A stretch of DNA of 5,116 bases from contig JALOMK010000189.1 in the NCBI GenBank assembly GCA_025455505.1, positions 1-5,116 on the forward strand, given 5' to 3'. The position numbers were made by a program, and so were the translations under genes. The notes under the pieces were generated by a model. That model saw only the letters and a list, made by a program, of their open reading frames with translations, did not search any database and was not told the origin of the DNA. This document shows, one piece after another, positions 1-5,116 of this stretch (positions within the stretch are counted from its first letter, which is position 1; the number at the start of each line of letters is the position of its first letter). Origin of the DNA: Bacteroidales bacterium (GTDB taxonomy: Bacteria; Bacteroidota; Bacteroidia; Bacteroidales; VadinHA17).

Positions 1-666
1 GTGTTTGCAAACTTCATCCTGGCCGATGAAATAAACAGGTCACCTGCAAAAGTGCAGAGCGCCCTGCTTGAAGCCATGCAGGAAAGGCAGATAACAATAG
101 GTGAGACAACCTTCAAACTCGATGAACCCTTCCTTGTACTTGCAACCCAGAACCCGATAGAGCAGGAAGGAACATATCCTCTCCCTGAAGCCCAGGTTGA
201 CAGGTTTATGCTGAAAGTCCTGATTGATTATCCGACAATGGAGGAGGAGAAACTGATAGTGAGAGAGAATCTCTCCAAAGAATTTCCCTCAGTCAACAGG
301 GTTTTGGGAACCGATGACATCGTTCGTGCAAGATCAGTCGTAAGGGAAGTTTACATGGATGAAAAAATTGAAAACTATATTCTGAATATCGTTTTTGCAA
401 CCCGTAATCCTGCAAAATTCGGTTTGCCACAGTTCACAAGCATGATTTCATACGGTGCTTCACCCAGGGCATCTATTAACCTTGCACTTGCGGCAAAGGC
501 ATTTGCATTCATTAGGAGAAGGGGATATGTGATTCCTGAAGATATAAGATCAGTCTGTCCTGACGTAATGCGACACAGGATAGGCCTTACCTATGAGGCA
601 GAAGCAGAAAATGTGAACCAGGATAAAATTATCGCCGAAATACTGAACATGGTTGAGGTGCCTTAA
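1..666 (+). CDS. moxR: MoxR-family AAA+ ATPase, 3' part (5' end outside the window)
   Basis: This is the C-terminal two thirds (221 residues) of a MoxR-type AAA+ ATPase, a cytoplasmic chaperone-like enzyme thought to remodel VWA-domain partners using ATP. The reading frame is open from base 1. The first GTG should be an internal Val, because the sequence begins just before Walker B and the Walker A loop is missing; family members are usually about 320-330 residues, so roughly 100 residues lie upstream. Visible motifs, numbered from base 1: Walker B ILADE (D9, E10), the MoxR signature around NRSPAKVQSALLEAMQE, sensor 1 ATQNP (N51), EGTYPLPEAQVDRF with the putative arginine finger R68, and sensor 2 GASPR (R156) in the C-terminal lid helices. 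All catalytic elements inside the window look intact. The stop codon lies 5 bp before the next gene. Adjacency to DUF58, batA and batB is the classical MoxR-VWA arrangement. The family call is very secure; the exact MoxR subfamily is inferred from the neighbours. Confidence 0.96.
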   Translation: MFANFILADEINRSPAKVQSALLEAMQERQITIGETTFKLDEPFLVLATQNPIEQEGTYPLPEAQVDRFMLKVLIDYPTMEEEKLIVRENLSKEFPSVNRVLGTDDIVRARSVVREVYMDEKIENYILNIVFATRNPAKFGLPQFTSMISYGASPRASINLALAAKAFAFIRRRGYVIPEDIRSVCPDVMRHRIGLTYEAEAENVNQDKIIAEILNMVEVP

Positions 667-671
667 GCTTA

Positions 672-1085
672 ATGATGAAGATATACGCTGCAATATATTT
701 ATTTGCGATAAGCACACTGGGATCTCCGGGACAGAACCTTGTTGGATACAACAGTCTTGAAATAAGGAAATTCATGAAGGAGAATCACTCCGGGATGATT
801 TATAATTCTGTTGTTAACAGCAAATTCAGCTATTTAAAATACACCGACGGAGACGAAACACTCACAACACTGTTCTTCCTGAACGAGAATTCTGTCTGCA
901 ACAGCATAAGGATGATCTGCGATTATAGTCTTAAAGCAGAAATGATGAAGGAAATTAATGCGAAGTATAAAAAATCCGGAGATAACACATGGATTGATAC
1001 AAGGGATGGCAATAGCTTCATCATCAGGCTTAAAGAAGAAAAATGGGCATGCACGATTACTATTGAACCGGAAACAAAGGAGTGA
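672..1085 (+). CDS. small predicted secreted protein of unknown function in the bat operon
   Basis: A 137-residue protein that I cannot assign to a named family. It begins with a short basic-hydrophobic stretch (MMKIYAAIYLFAISTLG, then SPGQN) that resembles a Sec signal peptide with cleavage near residues 17-21, so the mature product of about 115 residues is probably periplasmic. The mature part is mixed alpha/beta, with a YNSLEIRKFMKE helix, a FSYLKY strand, a LTTLFFL strand and an amphipathic helix around residues 86-101. It has three cysteines (C76, C83, C127), no further membrane segment and no recognisable catalytic motif. Two ATGs in a row (672 and 675) are possible starts; a GAGGTG at 655-660 is rather far upstream. 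The gene starts 5 bp after the moxR stop and ends 6 bp before the DUF58 start, so it is co-transcribed and likely works with them. Its composition matches its neighbours. That it is a real gene is well supported by packing and signal peptide; its function is unknown. Confidence 0.8.
   Translation: MMKIYAAIYLFAISTLGSPGQNLVGYNSLEIRKFMKENHSGMIYNSVVNSKFSYLKYTDGDETLTTLFFLNENSVCNSIRMICDYSLKAEMMKEINAKYKKSGDNTWIDTRDGNSFIIRLKEEKWACTITIEPETKE
1076..1082 (+). promoter_or_regulatory. Shine-Dalgarno-like site for the DUF58 gene
   Basis: AAAGGAG lies in the last codons of the small secreted protein gene, 9 nt before the GTG at 1092. It supports this GTG as the start of the DUF58 gene. The ATG at 1096 is in another frame. 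The N-terminus produced from the GTG (MDASELIKKVRRIEIKTRGL) also looks like a normal DUF58 beginning. Confidence 0.6.
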
Positions 1086-1091
1086 GAGAAG

Positions 1092-1955
1092 GTGGATGCA
1101 TCAGAACTAATAAAGAAAGTACGCCGCATTGAGATTAAGACACGCGGGCTCAGCCGGCATATTTTTGCCGGGGAATATCACAGCGCCTTCAAGGGAAGAG
1201 GCATTGCCTTCAGTGAGGTTCGTGAATACCAGTACGGAGATGATATCAGGAACATAGACTGGAACGTTACCGCCCGATTCAGTCACCCATTCATAAAAAT
1301 TTTCGAGGAAGAAAGGGAACTCACAGTAATGCTGCTGATTGATGTCAGCGGATCGGGAAGTTTTGGGACAGTGAACAGCTACAAGAAGGATTTAATGACC
1401 GAAGTGGCAGCAGTTCTTTCATTCTCAGCCATCTTCAATAATGATAAAACCGGTGTCATTTTCTTCTCTGACCGCGTTGAAAAGTTCATTCCACCCCTTA
1501 AGGGACGAAAACACATTCTCCGGATAATAAGAGAACTTCTTGATTATCATCCGGTAAGCAGTAAAACAAACATTGATATCCCGCTCCGTTACCTAACAAA
1601 TGCGATAAAAAAAAGATGCACTGCTTTCATACTTTCTGATTTCCTTGTTCCTGACTTTGAAGAAGCACTCAGAATTGCATCGAACAAACATGACATTGTA
1701 GCGCTCAAAATTTCGGATCCTGCTGAAGAGTCGATTCCGGATATCGGTATGGTTAAGATGATTGATGCAGAAACAGGAGAGGAAAAATGGATCGACACTT
1801 CATCACCTCATGTCAGGAAGGTTTACAGGGACTGGTGGAAGGGTAATCTTGAAAAGACAAGGAGCTCCTTCCGCAGATGCGGTGTTGACTTTGCAGAGCT
1901 GAGTACAGGTTCCGACTATGTCAAACCGCTTATTAAGATGTTTGAGAACAGGTGA
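1092..1955 (+). CDS. DUF58 domain-containing protein (VWA-like fold)
   Basis: A 287-residue soluble DUF58 protein, the usual partner encoded next to MoxR. It has no signal peptide or membrane helix, so it should be cytoplasmic. The DUF58 hallmark spans residues about 41-76 (SEVREYQYGDDIRNIDW, then NVTARFSHPFIK and FEEERE). A VWA-like domain follows. Its metal-site motif DVSGS (D84, S86, S88) is intact, and T159 (SSKTNID) and D183 (LSDF) are plausible remaining MIDAS ligands. Length is typical for the short, membrane-free Bacteroidota form. The start is a GTG backed by an AAAGGAG site 9 nt upstream. The stop precedes the next preferred start by 5 bp, or overlaps a possible GTG start by 4 bp. 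Its exact biochemical role is unknown; by family precedent it is a likely client or adaptor for MoxR, linking it to the membrane Bat proteins. An A8 run at 1607-1614 falls inside the gene without breaking the frame. Confidence 0.95.
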   Translation: MDASELIKKVRRIEIKTRGLSRHIFAGEYHSAFKGRGIAFSEVREYQYGDDIRNIDWNVTARFSHPFIKIFEEERELTVMLLIDVSGSGSFGTVNSYKKDLMTEVAAVLSFSAIFNNDKTGVIFFSDRVEKFIPPLKGRKHILRIIRELLDYHPVSSKTNIDIPLRYLTNAIKKRCTAFILSDFLVPDFEEALRIASNKHDIVALKISDPAEESIPDIGMVKMIDAETGEEKWIDTSSPHVRKVYRDWWKGNLEKTRSSFRRCGVDFAELSTGSDYVKPLIKMFENR

Positions 1956-1956
1956 T
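1950..1956 (+). promoter_or_regulatory. possible Shine-Dalgarno site for the BatD/DUF4381-like gene
   Basis: AGGTGAT overlaps the end of the DUF58 gene and its TGA stop. It matches the complement of the 16S rRNA 3' end in its GGTGAT part and sits 4 nt before the ATG at 1961. This favours the ATG at 1961 over the in-frame GTG at 1952, whose upstream bases hold no such match. The site is short, and chance occurrence is possible. Confidence 0.4.
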
Positions 1957-1960
1957 ATAT

Positions 1961-2932
1961 ATGAACAGATCATTGCTTATTGCCATATTGCTGATTTTTT
2001 TCGCTGACTATTCGCTGGGCCAGGATGTAGAGCTCAGGGTTAAATTCGATACTAACCGTATTCTGATAGGCGACCAGGTAGGCTTTACTGTTTCAGTTGA
2101 CCAGCCGGCTTCGCTGAAAATCAAAATACCACAGTTCCGGGATACACTTTACGGGAAAATTGAAATTGTTTCCGGCCCACTGACTGACACTTCCCGCACA
2201 GGTGAAAGAATGAATATCACATCAAGGTATTTAGTAACGTCATTCGATTCGGGTAAATTCCAGCTACCCCCTCAATATGCCGAGTACACTGACGGCAGTA
2301 CAATAAAGAGAGTTTACTCGGATTACACTTTTCTTGATGTCAGCAGGGTGAATATAACACCTCCCGACACAACACTGAAAATATTCGACATCGTGCAGCC
2401 TTACAAGGCTCCTCTTACCCTGGCCGAGCTGTTGCCATGGATCCTTCTATTCCTGCTTTCAGCTGCGTTGATACTTTTTGCAATCCGTTATTTCAGAAAA
2501 TACTGGAGAGTGAGGTCCGATTCAGAGAAGGAACCTGAACAGTCAGAACCTGCGCATGTAATTGCATTTCGCGAGCTCTCGCTATTGCGTGACCAGGAAC
2601 TGTGGCAGAATGGAATGGTTAAAGAATACTATACCAGGCTTACTGAGATATTGCGAAAATACCTTGAAAAGAGATACAGGGTATATTCGCTTGAAATGAC
2701 TACATCAGAAACACTTGCCGAACTGCTGAAAAAGGGCTTCAGGAAAAATGAATCGTATAACACGCTCAGGGAGGTCCTCACCGCGGCTGATCTTGTAAAA
2801 TTTGCAAAATACAACCCTGACCCCGTTGAAATTGACTCTGATTTTCAAAAGGCATGGGGCTTCGTTGAAGCAACAATGGAGCAGGTTCTGGACTCAGTTG
2901 TAAAAGAAAGTTCTGAGGGAGGTGACAGATGA
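1961..2932 (+). CDS. BatD/DUF4381-like single-pass membrane protein of the bat operon
   Basis: A 323-residue protein with four parts. A clear signal peptide (MNRSLLIAILLIFFADYSLG, cleavage near residue 20) is followed by a beta-strand-rich region (about 22-130) of the kind seen in BatD-like proteins, beginning VELRVKFDTNRILIGDQVGF. A proline-containing linker (IFDIVQPYKAPLTLAE) leads to a membrane helix at about 159-177. The C-terminal part (about 197-305) is helical and charged, with EYYTRLTEILRKYLEKRY followed by EMTTSETLAEL. Basic residues just after the helix (RYFRKYWRVR) put the C-terminus in the cytoplasm and the beta domain in the periplasm. The topology suits a bridge between cytoplasmic MoxR/DUF58 and the periplasmic VWA domains of BatA/BatB, but that role is inferred. 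An in-frame GTG at 1952 would add three residues (MIY); I prefer the ATG because it gives a cleaner signal peptide and has AGGTGAT upstream. The stop shares ATGA with batA. It is not the full-length BatD, which usually lies downstream of batC. Confidence 0.85.
   Translation: MNRSLLIAILLIFFADYSLGQDVELRVKFDTNRILIGDQVGFTVSVDQPASLKIKIPQFRDTLYGKIEIVSGPLTDTSRTGERMNITSRYLVTSFDSGKFQLPPQYAEYTDGSTIKRVYSDYTFLDVSRVNITPPDTTLKIFDIVQPYKAPLTLAELLPWILLFLLSAALILFAIRYFRKYWRVRSDSEKEPEQSEPAHVIAFRELSLLRDQELWQNGMVKEYYTRLTEILRKYLEKRYRVYSLEMTTSETLAELLKKGFRKNESYNTLREVLTAADLVKFAKYNPDPVEIDSDFQKAWGFVEATMEQVLDSVVKESSEGGDR
2918..2924 (+). promoter_or_regulatory. strong Shine-Dalgarno site for batA
   Basis: GGAGGTG (extending to GGAGGTGA) lies inside the last codons of the upstream gene, with GGAGG ending 6 nt before the batA ATG. 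It is the best ribosome-binding match in the window. Together with the ATGA stop/start overlap at 2929-2932 it indicates translational coupling, and probably independent re-initiation, at batA. Confidence 0.75.
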
Positions 2933-3921
2933 ACGGAATTACATTTGAGAATCCATTATTCCTATACCTCTTGCTGCTTGTACCGGCAATGGCGGGATAC
3001 TACATTTTCAGGCAGCATAAAGCCGCCGCTTCGCTCAGAATGCCCGGGCTCGAGCAGTTCAGAGGCTCCGGAAAAACTTTCAGGCATTACCTAAGGCACA
3101 TTTTATTCGGTGCCAGGGCACTTGCTATTGCTCTGATTATAATAATACTGGCCCGGCCCCAGGTTACCGACCGCTTCCAGAATGTGTCAACAGAGGGCAT
3201 CGATATCGTGCTCGCTCTTGATATTTCGGGCAGCATGCTGGCAAGGGACTTCAAACCTGACCGCCTTGAAGCTTCCAAGAATGTCGCGGTTGAATTTATT
3301 TCAGGAAGGCCCTACGACAGGATCGGATTGGTGGTATTCAGCGGAGAAAGCTTTACCCAGTGCCCTGTAACAACAGACCACGCGGTTCTTGTAAACCTTC
3401 TGCGGGAGATACAGAGCGGAATGATAGAAGACGGCACTGCAATCGGAAACGGCCTTGCAACGGCAGTGAACAGAATAAAGGAAAGCGAGGCAAAAAGCAA
3501 GGTCGTAATACTCCTCACTGACGGCGTCAATAACAGGGGAGAGATAGCTCCTGCAACCGCAGCCGGCATTGCAAAGACTTTCGGTGTAAGGGTTTATACA
3601 ATCGGAGTCGGCACCCAGGGAGTTGCACCATACCCGGTGCAGACTCCATTTGGCGTTCAATACCAGAACATGCCTGTTGAGATCGATGAAGAAGTGTTGA
3701 TAGATATTGCTGAAAGTACAGGCGGCAAGTACTTCAGGGCTACAGATAACGACAAGCTCCTGCAGGTATATGGAGAGATTGATAAACTCGAGAAATCGAA
3801 GATCGATGTGCGGCAGTTCAGCAGGAAACAGGAGAAATTCCTTCTTCCCGCATTGATAGCTTTCGCCCTGCTCTTACTCGAGATCCTGGCGAGGAATATT
3901 TTATTCAGAAACCTGGTATAA
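2929..3921 (+). CDS. batA: BatA, VWA-domain membrane protein
   Basis: A 330-residue protein with the complete BatA architecture. Two membrane segments lie near the N-terminus (about 9-27 and 60-76, the second ending in the family motif LARPQ), then a VWA domain (about 91-285) and a third membrane helix (about 304-325). The MIDAS metal site looks intact: DISGS (D98, S100, S102), T170 in DGTAIG and D198 in LLTDG. Other typical family stretches are RIGLVVFSGESFTQCPVTTD and VYTIGVGT. The loop between the first two helices is rich in Arg, Lys and His, so it should be cytoplasmic, which places the VWA domain in the periplasm. BatA is expected to form a complex with BatB and the other Bat proteins; the substrate is unknown. 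The start is certain: an ATG with a strong GGAGGTG site, overlapping the preceding stop by 4 bp. The gap to batB is 12 bp. BatA and BatB are paralogues; position before batB and the GVAPYP...PFGV segment favour BatA here. Confidence 0.95.
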   Translation: MNGITFENPLFLYLLLLVPAMAGYYIFRQHKAAASLRMPGLEQFRGSGKTFRHYLRHILFGARALAIALIIIILARPQVTDRFQNVSTEGIDIVLALDISGSMLARDFKPDRLEASKNVAVEFISGRPYDRIGLVVFSGESFTQCPVTTDHAVLVNLLREIQSGMIEDGTAIGNGLATAVNRIKESEAKSKVVILLTDGVNNRGEIAPATAAGIAKTFGVRVYTIGVGTQGVAPYPVQTPFGVQYQNMPVEIDEEVLIDIAESTGGKYFRATDNDKLLQVYGEIDKLEKSKIDVRQFSRKQEKFLLPALIAFALLLLEILARNILFRNLV

Positions 3922-3933
3922 ACAAAAGACAAT

Positions 3934-4974
3934 ATGCAGTTGTTCCGGTTTGCAAATCCAGATTTTCTTTACCTGCTGCTGTTACTGCCGGTACTGGTGT
4001 TTGTATTCGTATACAATGAGCTTAGAAGGAGAAAAGCCCTTTCGCGTTTAGGCGAAATCAAGCTTGTGACTACACTCATTCCTGAGAGTTCCCCTGAAAG
4101 GCATATAGTTAAATTCATATTACAGTTCCTTGCCTCGGCAGCACTTATTATCCTGCTTGCCAGACCCCAGTTTGGATCCAAACTTGAGGATGTAAAAAGA
4201 GAGGGGGTTGAGGTAATAATCGCGCTTGATGTTAGCAACTCAATGCTTGCTGAAGATATCCAGCCCAACAGGATAACCCGTGCAAAACAGGCGATTTCAA
4301 GACTCGTCGATAATCTTGAGGATGACAGGATAGGGCTAATAGTTTTTGCAGGAGACGCTTACACCCAGATCCCCGTGACTACCGATTATGTTTCAGCGAA
4401 AATGTTTCTTTCCACTATTAGCCCTGCAATGGTCCCGCGACAGGGTACGATGATCGGCGCCGCAATTAACCTGGGCATCAGATCCTTTACCCCCGGTGAC
4501 GACAAAAGCAAGGCAATGATAATAATCACCGACGGTGAGAACCACGAGGACGATCCGGTTTCCTCTGCATCAGAGGCTGCAGGCAGCGGTATTGTAATTC
4601 ATACGATCGGGATCGGGTCAGCCGACGGGGTTCCAATTCCGGTCCTTTCATCAGGACGTCGCGATTATCTTAAGGACATAGAAGGAAATACTGTTATTAC
4701 CAGGCTCGATGAAGATATTCTGAGGAAGATTTCAGAGGCCGGGAACGGAAGCTATGTAAGGGCAAGCAACTCAAACCTCGGACTTGAAGAAATATTCAGC
4801 CAGATCAGGAAAATGAAAAAGCAGGAGATCGAAAGCACTGTTTATACAGAGTACGATGACCAGTTCCAGATCTTCGCCGCTATTGTGCTACTGCTTCTAT
4901 TTGCGGATTTCCTCATTATGGAGCGGAAAAACCGGAGACTGGCAAATATCAGGATTTTCAGGTTTAAGATCTGA
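3934..4974 (+). CDS. batB: BatB, VWA-domain membrane protein
   Basis: A 346-residue paralogue of BatA. It has two N-terminal membrane helices (about 9-27 and 60-76, ending LLARPQ), a VWA domain (about 92-290) and a C-terminal helix (about 311-329). MIDAS residues are all present: DVSNS (D99, S101, S103), T172 in QGTMIG and D200 in ITDGE. DRIGLIVFAGDAYTQIPVTTDY and HTIGIGSADGVPIP are typical of BatB. Basic residues in the first loop (LRRRKALSR) and after the last helix (ERKNRRLANIR) are expected on the cytoplasmic side, so the VWA domain should be periplasmic. It differs from BatA in lacking the PFGVQYQNMP segment and carrying RRDYLKDIEGN instead. The ATG start follows batA by 12 bp with only an A-rich leader (AACAAAAGACAAT) and no Shine-Dalgarno match, as is common in Bacteroidota. 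It probably pairs with BatA and with the TPR protein BatC downstream. Length is typical and nothing is broken. Confidence 0.95.
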   Translation: MQLFRFANPDFLYLLLLLPVLVFVFVYNELRRRKALSRLGEIKLVTTLIPESSPERHIVKFILQFLASAALIILLARPQFGSKLEDVKREGVEVIIALDVSNSMLAEDIQPNRITRAKQAISRLVDNLEDDRIGLIVFAGDAYTQIPVTTDYVSAKMFLSTISPAMVPRQGTMIGAAINLGIRSFTPGDDKSKAMIIITDGENHEDDPVSSASEAAGSGIVIHTIGIGSADGVPIPVLSSGRRDYLKDIEGNTVITRLDEDILRKISEAGNGSYVRASNSNLGLEEIFSQIRKMKKQEIESTVYTEYDDQFQIFAAIVLLLLFADFLIMERKNRRLANIRIFRFKI

Positions 4975-5004
4975 TTAAGCAATTATTGAGTAAACCAAAA
5001 TGTG

Positions 5005-5116
5005 ATGACAACTGCCAAAATACTTTTAAGCAAAATACCGGCAACAGTGGCAGTATTCCTTTTTCTTTTCGCCCTGGGCGCCTACGGTCAGCCGGAGCGT
5101 AAATATATACGGGAAG
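5005..5116 (+). CDS. batC: BatC, TPR-repeat protein, 5' part (runs off the right edge)
   Basis: The first 37 codons of a gene starting at the ATG at 5005, 30 bp after batB. It encodes a positively charged N-terminus (MTTAKILLSKIPATV), a hydrophobic core (AVFLFLFALGA) and a likely cleavage region at AYGQ, which together form a Sec signal peptide. The mature protein then opens with PERKYIREG-like residues (PERKYIRE, then G begun by the last base), the usual lead into the first tetratricopeptide repeat of BatC. An in-frame GTG at 5002 is an alternative start; the ATG at 5000 is followed at once by a stop and can be excluded. BatC proteins are periplasmic or outer-face TPR scaffolds thought to bind other Bat components. 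No TPR is inside the window, so the call rests on the short opening motif and on position directly after batA-batB. Confidence 0.8.
   Translation, partial: MTTAKILLSKIPATVAVFLFLFALGAYGQPERKYIRE

Larger units (their letters stand above)
1..5116 (+). other. bat operon (moxR - small secreted protein - DUF58 - BatD/DUF4381-like - batA - batB - batC), both ends open
   Basis: Seven genes on the same strand are separated by 5, 6, 5, -4, 12 and 30 bp. No hairpin followed by a T-run and no Bacteroidota-type promoter (TTTG with TAnnTTTG) stands out in any gap, so the promoter should lie upstream of moxR and the terminator beyond batC. By family precedent batD and often batE-like TPR genes would follow batC, outside the window. 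Confidence 0.88.

Noticed and set aside
1..3. GTG at base 1 as a genuine start of the MoxR gene
   Set aside because: The protein would lack Walker A and begin immediately before Walker B; the homologous position is internal, so the gene is cut by the window edge.
923..1129. Minus-strand open frame of 68 codons covering the end of the small secreted protein gene and the DUF58 start
   Set aside because: The plus-strand genes are tightly packed here with good start and stop junctions, and the antisense product is a Ser/Leu-rich shadow.
1154..1171. Perfect 6-bp inverted repeat CCGGCA/TGCCGG with a 6-nt loop, resembling a terminator stem
   Set aside because: It lies in the conserved DUF58 coding sequence (residues about 21-27) and is not followed by a T-run; codon content explains it.
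3301..3660. Open frame of 119 codons on the minus strand within batA, plus an 85-codon one overlapping it (3312-3569)
   Set aside because: Both lie opposite the well-conserved VWA region of batA. The translation is Cys- and Ser-rich with no recognisable motif, and no independent start signal or neighbour supports them.
3969..4268. Open frame of 99 codons on the minus strand within batB
   Set aside because: It is antisense to the membrane helices and MIDAS region of batB, its Ser-rich composition is typical of an antisense shadow, and it has no supporting context.
4975..5004. The 30-bp batB-batC gap as a site for a promoter or terminator
   Set aside because: It has no hairpin with T-run and no TTTG/TAnnTTTG promoter pair, only AT-rich leader sequence.

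Overview
The window is about 5.1 kb of densely packed, single-strand (+) coding sequence. It holds most of a Bat (Bacteroides aerotolerance-type) operon: a MoxR-family AAA+ ATPase cut by the left edge, a small secreted protein of unknown function, a DUF58 protein, a BatD/DUF4381-like membrane protein, the von Willebrand factor A (VWA) membrane proteins BatA and BatB, and the first 37 codons of BatC. This order (moxR, DUF58, membrane protein, batA, batB, batC) is characteristic of Bacteroidota. With the moderate GC content, it points to a member of that phylum, perhaps an uncultured or environmental Bacteroidales-type organism. The phylum is an inference from protein character and gene order; genus and species cannot be read from the sequence.

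Layout: moxR 3' part (1-666); small secreted hypothetical protein (672-1085); DUF58 (1092-1955); BatD/DUF4381-like protein (1961-2932); batA (2929-3921, sharing ATGA with the gene before it); batB (3934-4974); batC 5' part (5005-5116). The largest gap is 30 bp. I found no promoter, terminator, RNA gene, mobile element or CRISPR array, and no gene-free stretch above 30 bp. All junctions look co-transcribed, and three are preceded by recognisable Shine-Dalgarno-like sites.

How the genes may work together: MoxR ATPases are thought to act as chaperones that remodel VWA-domain clients, and three candidate clients are encoded here (DUF58, BatA, BatB), all with an apparently complete MIDAS metal site. 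Charge distribution around the membrane segments suggests that the BatA and BatB VWA domains and the beta-rich half of the BatD/DUF4381-like protein face the periplasm. MoxR and DUF58 should be cytoplasmic. The membrane proteins would therefore have to couple a cytoplasmic ATPase to a periplasmic assembly. The biochemical job of the Bat system is still unsettled. The aerotolerance role comes from early work in Bacteroides fragilis and is not securely generalised.

Most of the window is a known type of locus. The least explained piece is the small secreted protein inserted between moxR and the DUF58 gene.
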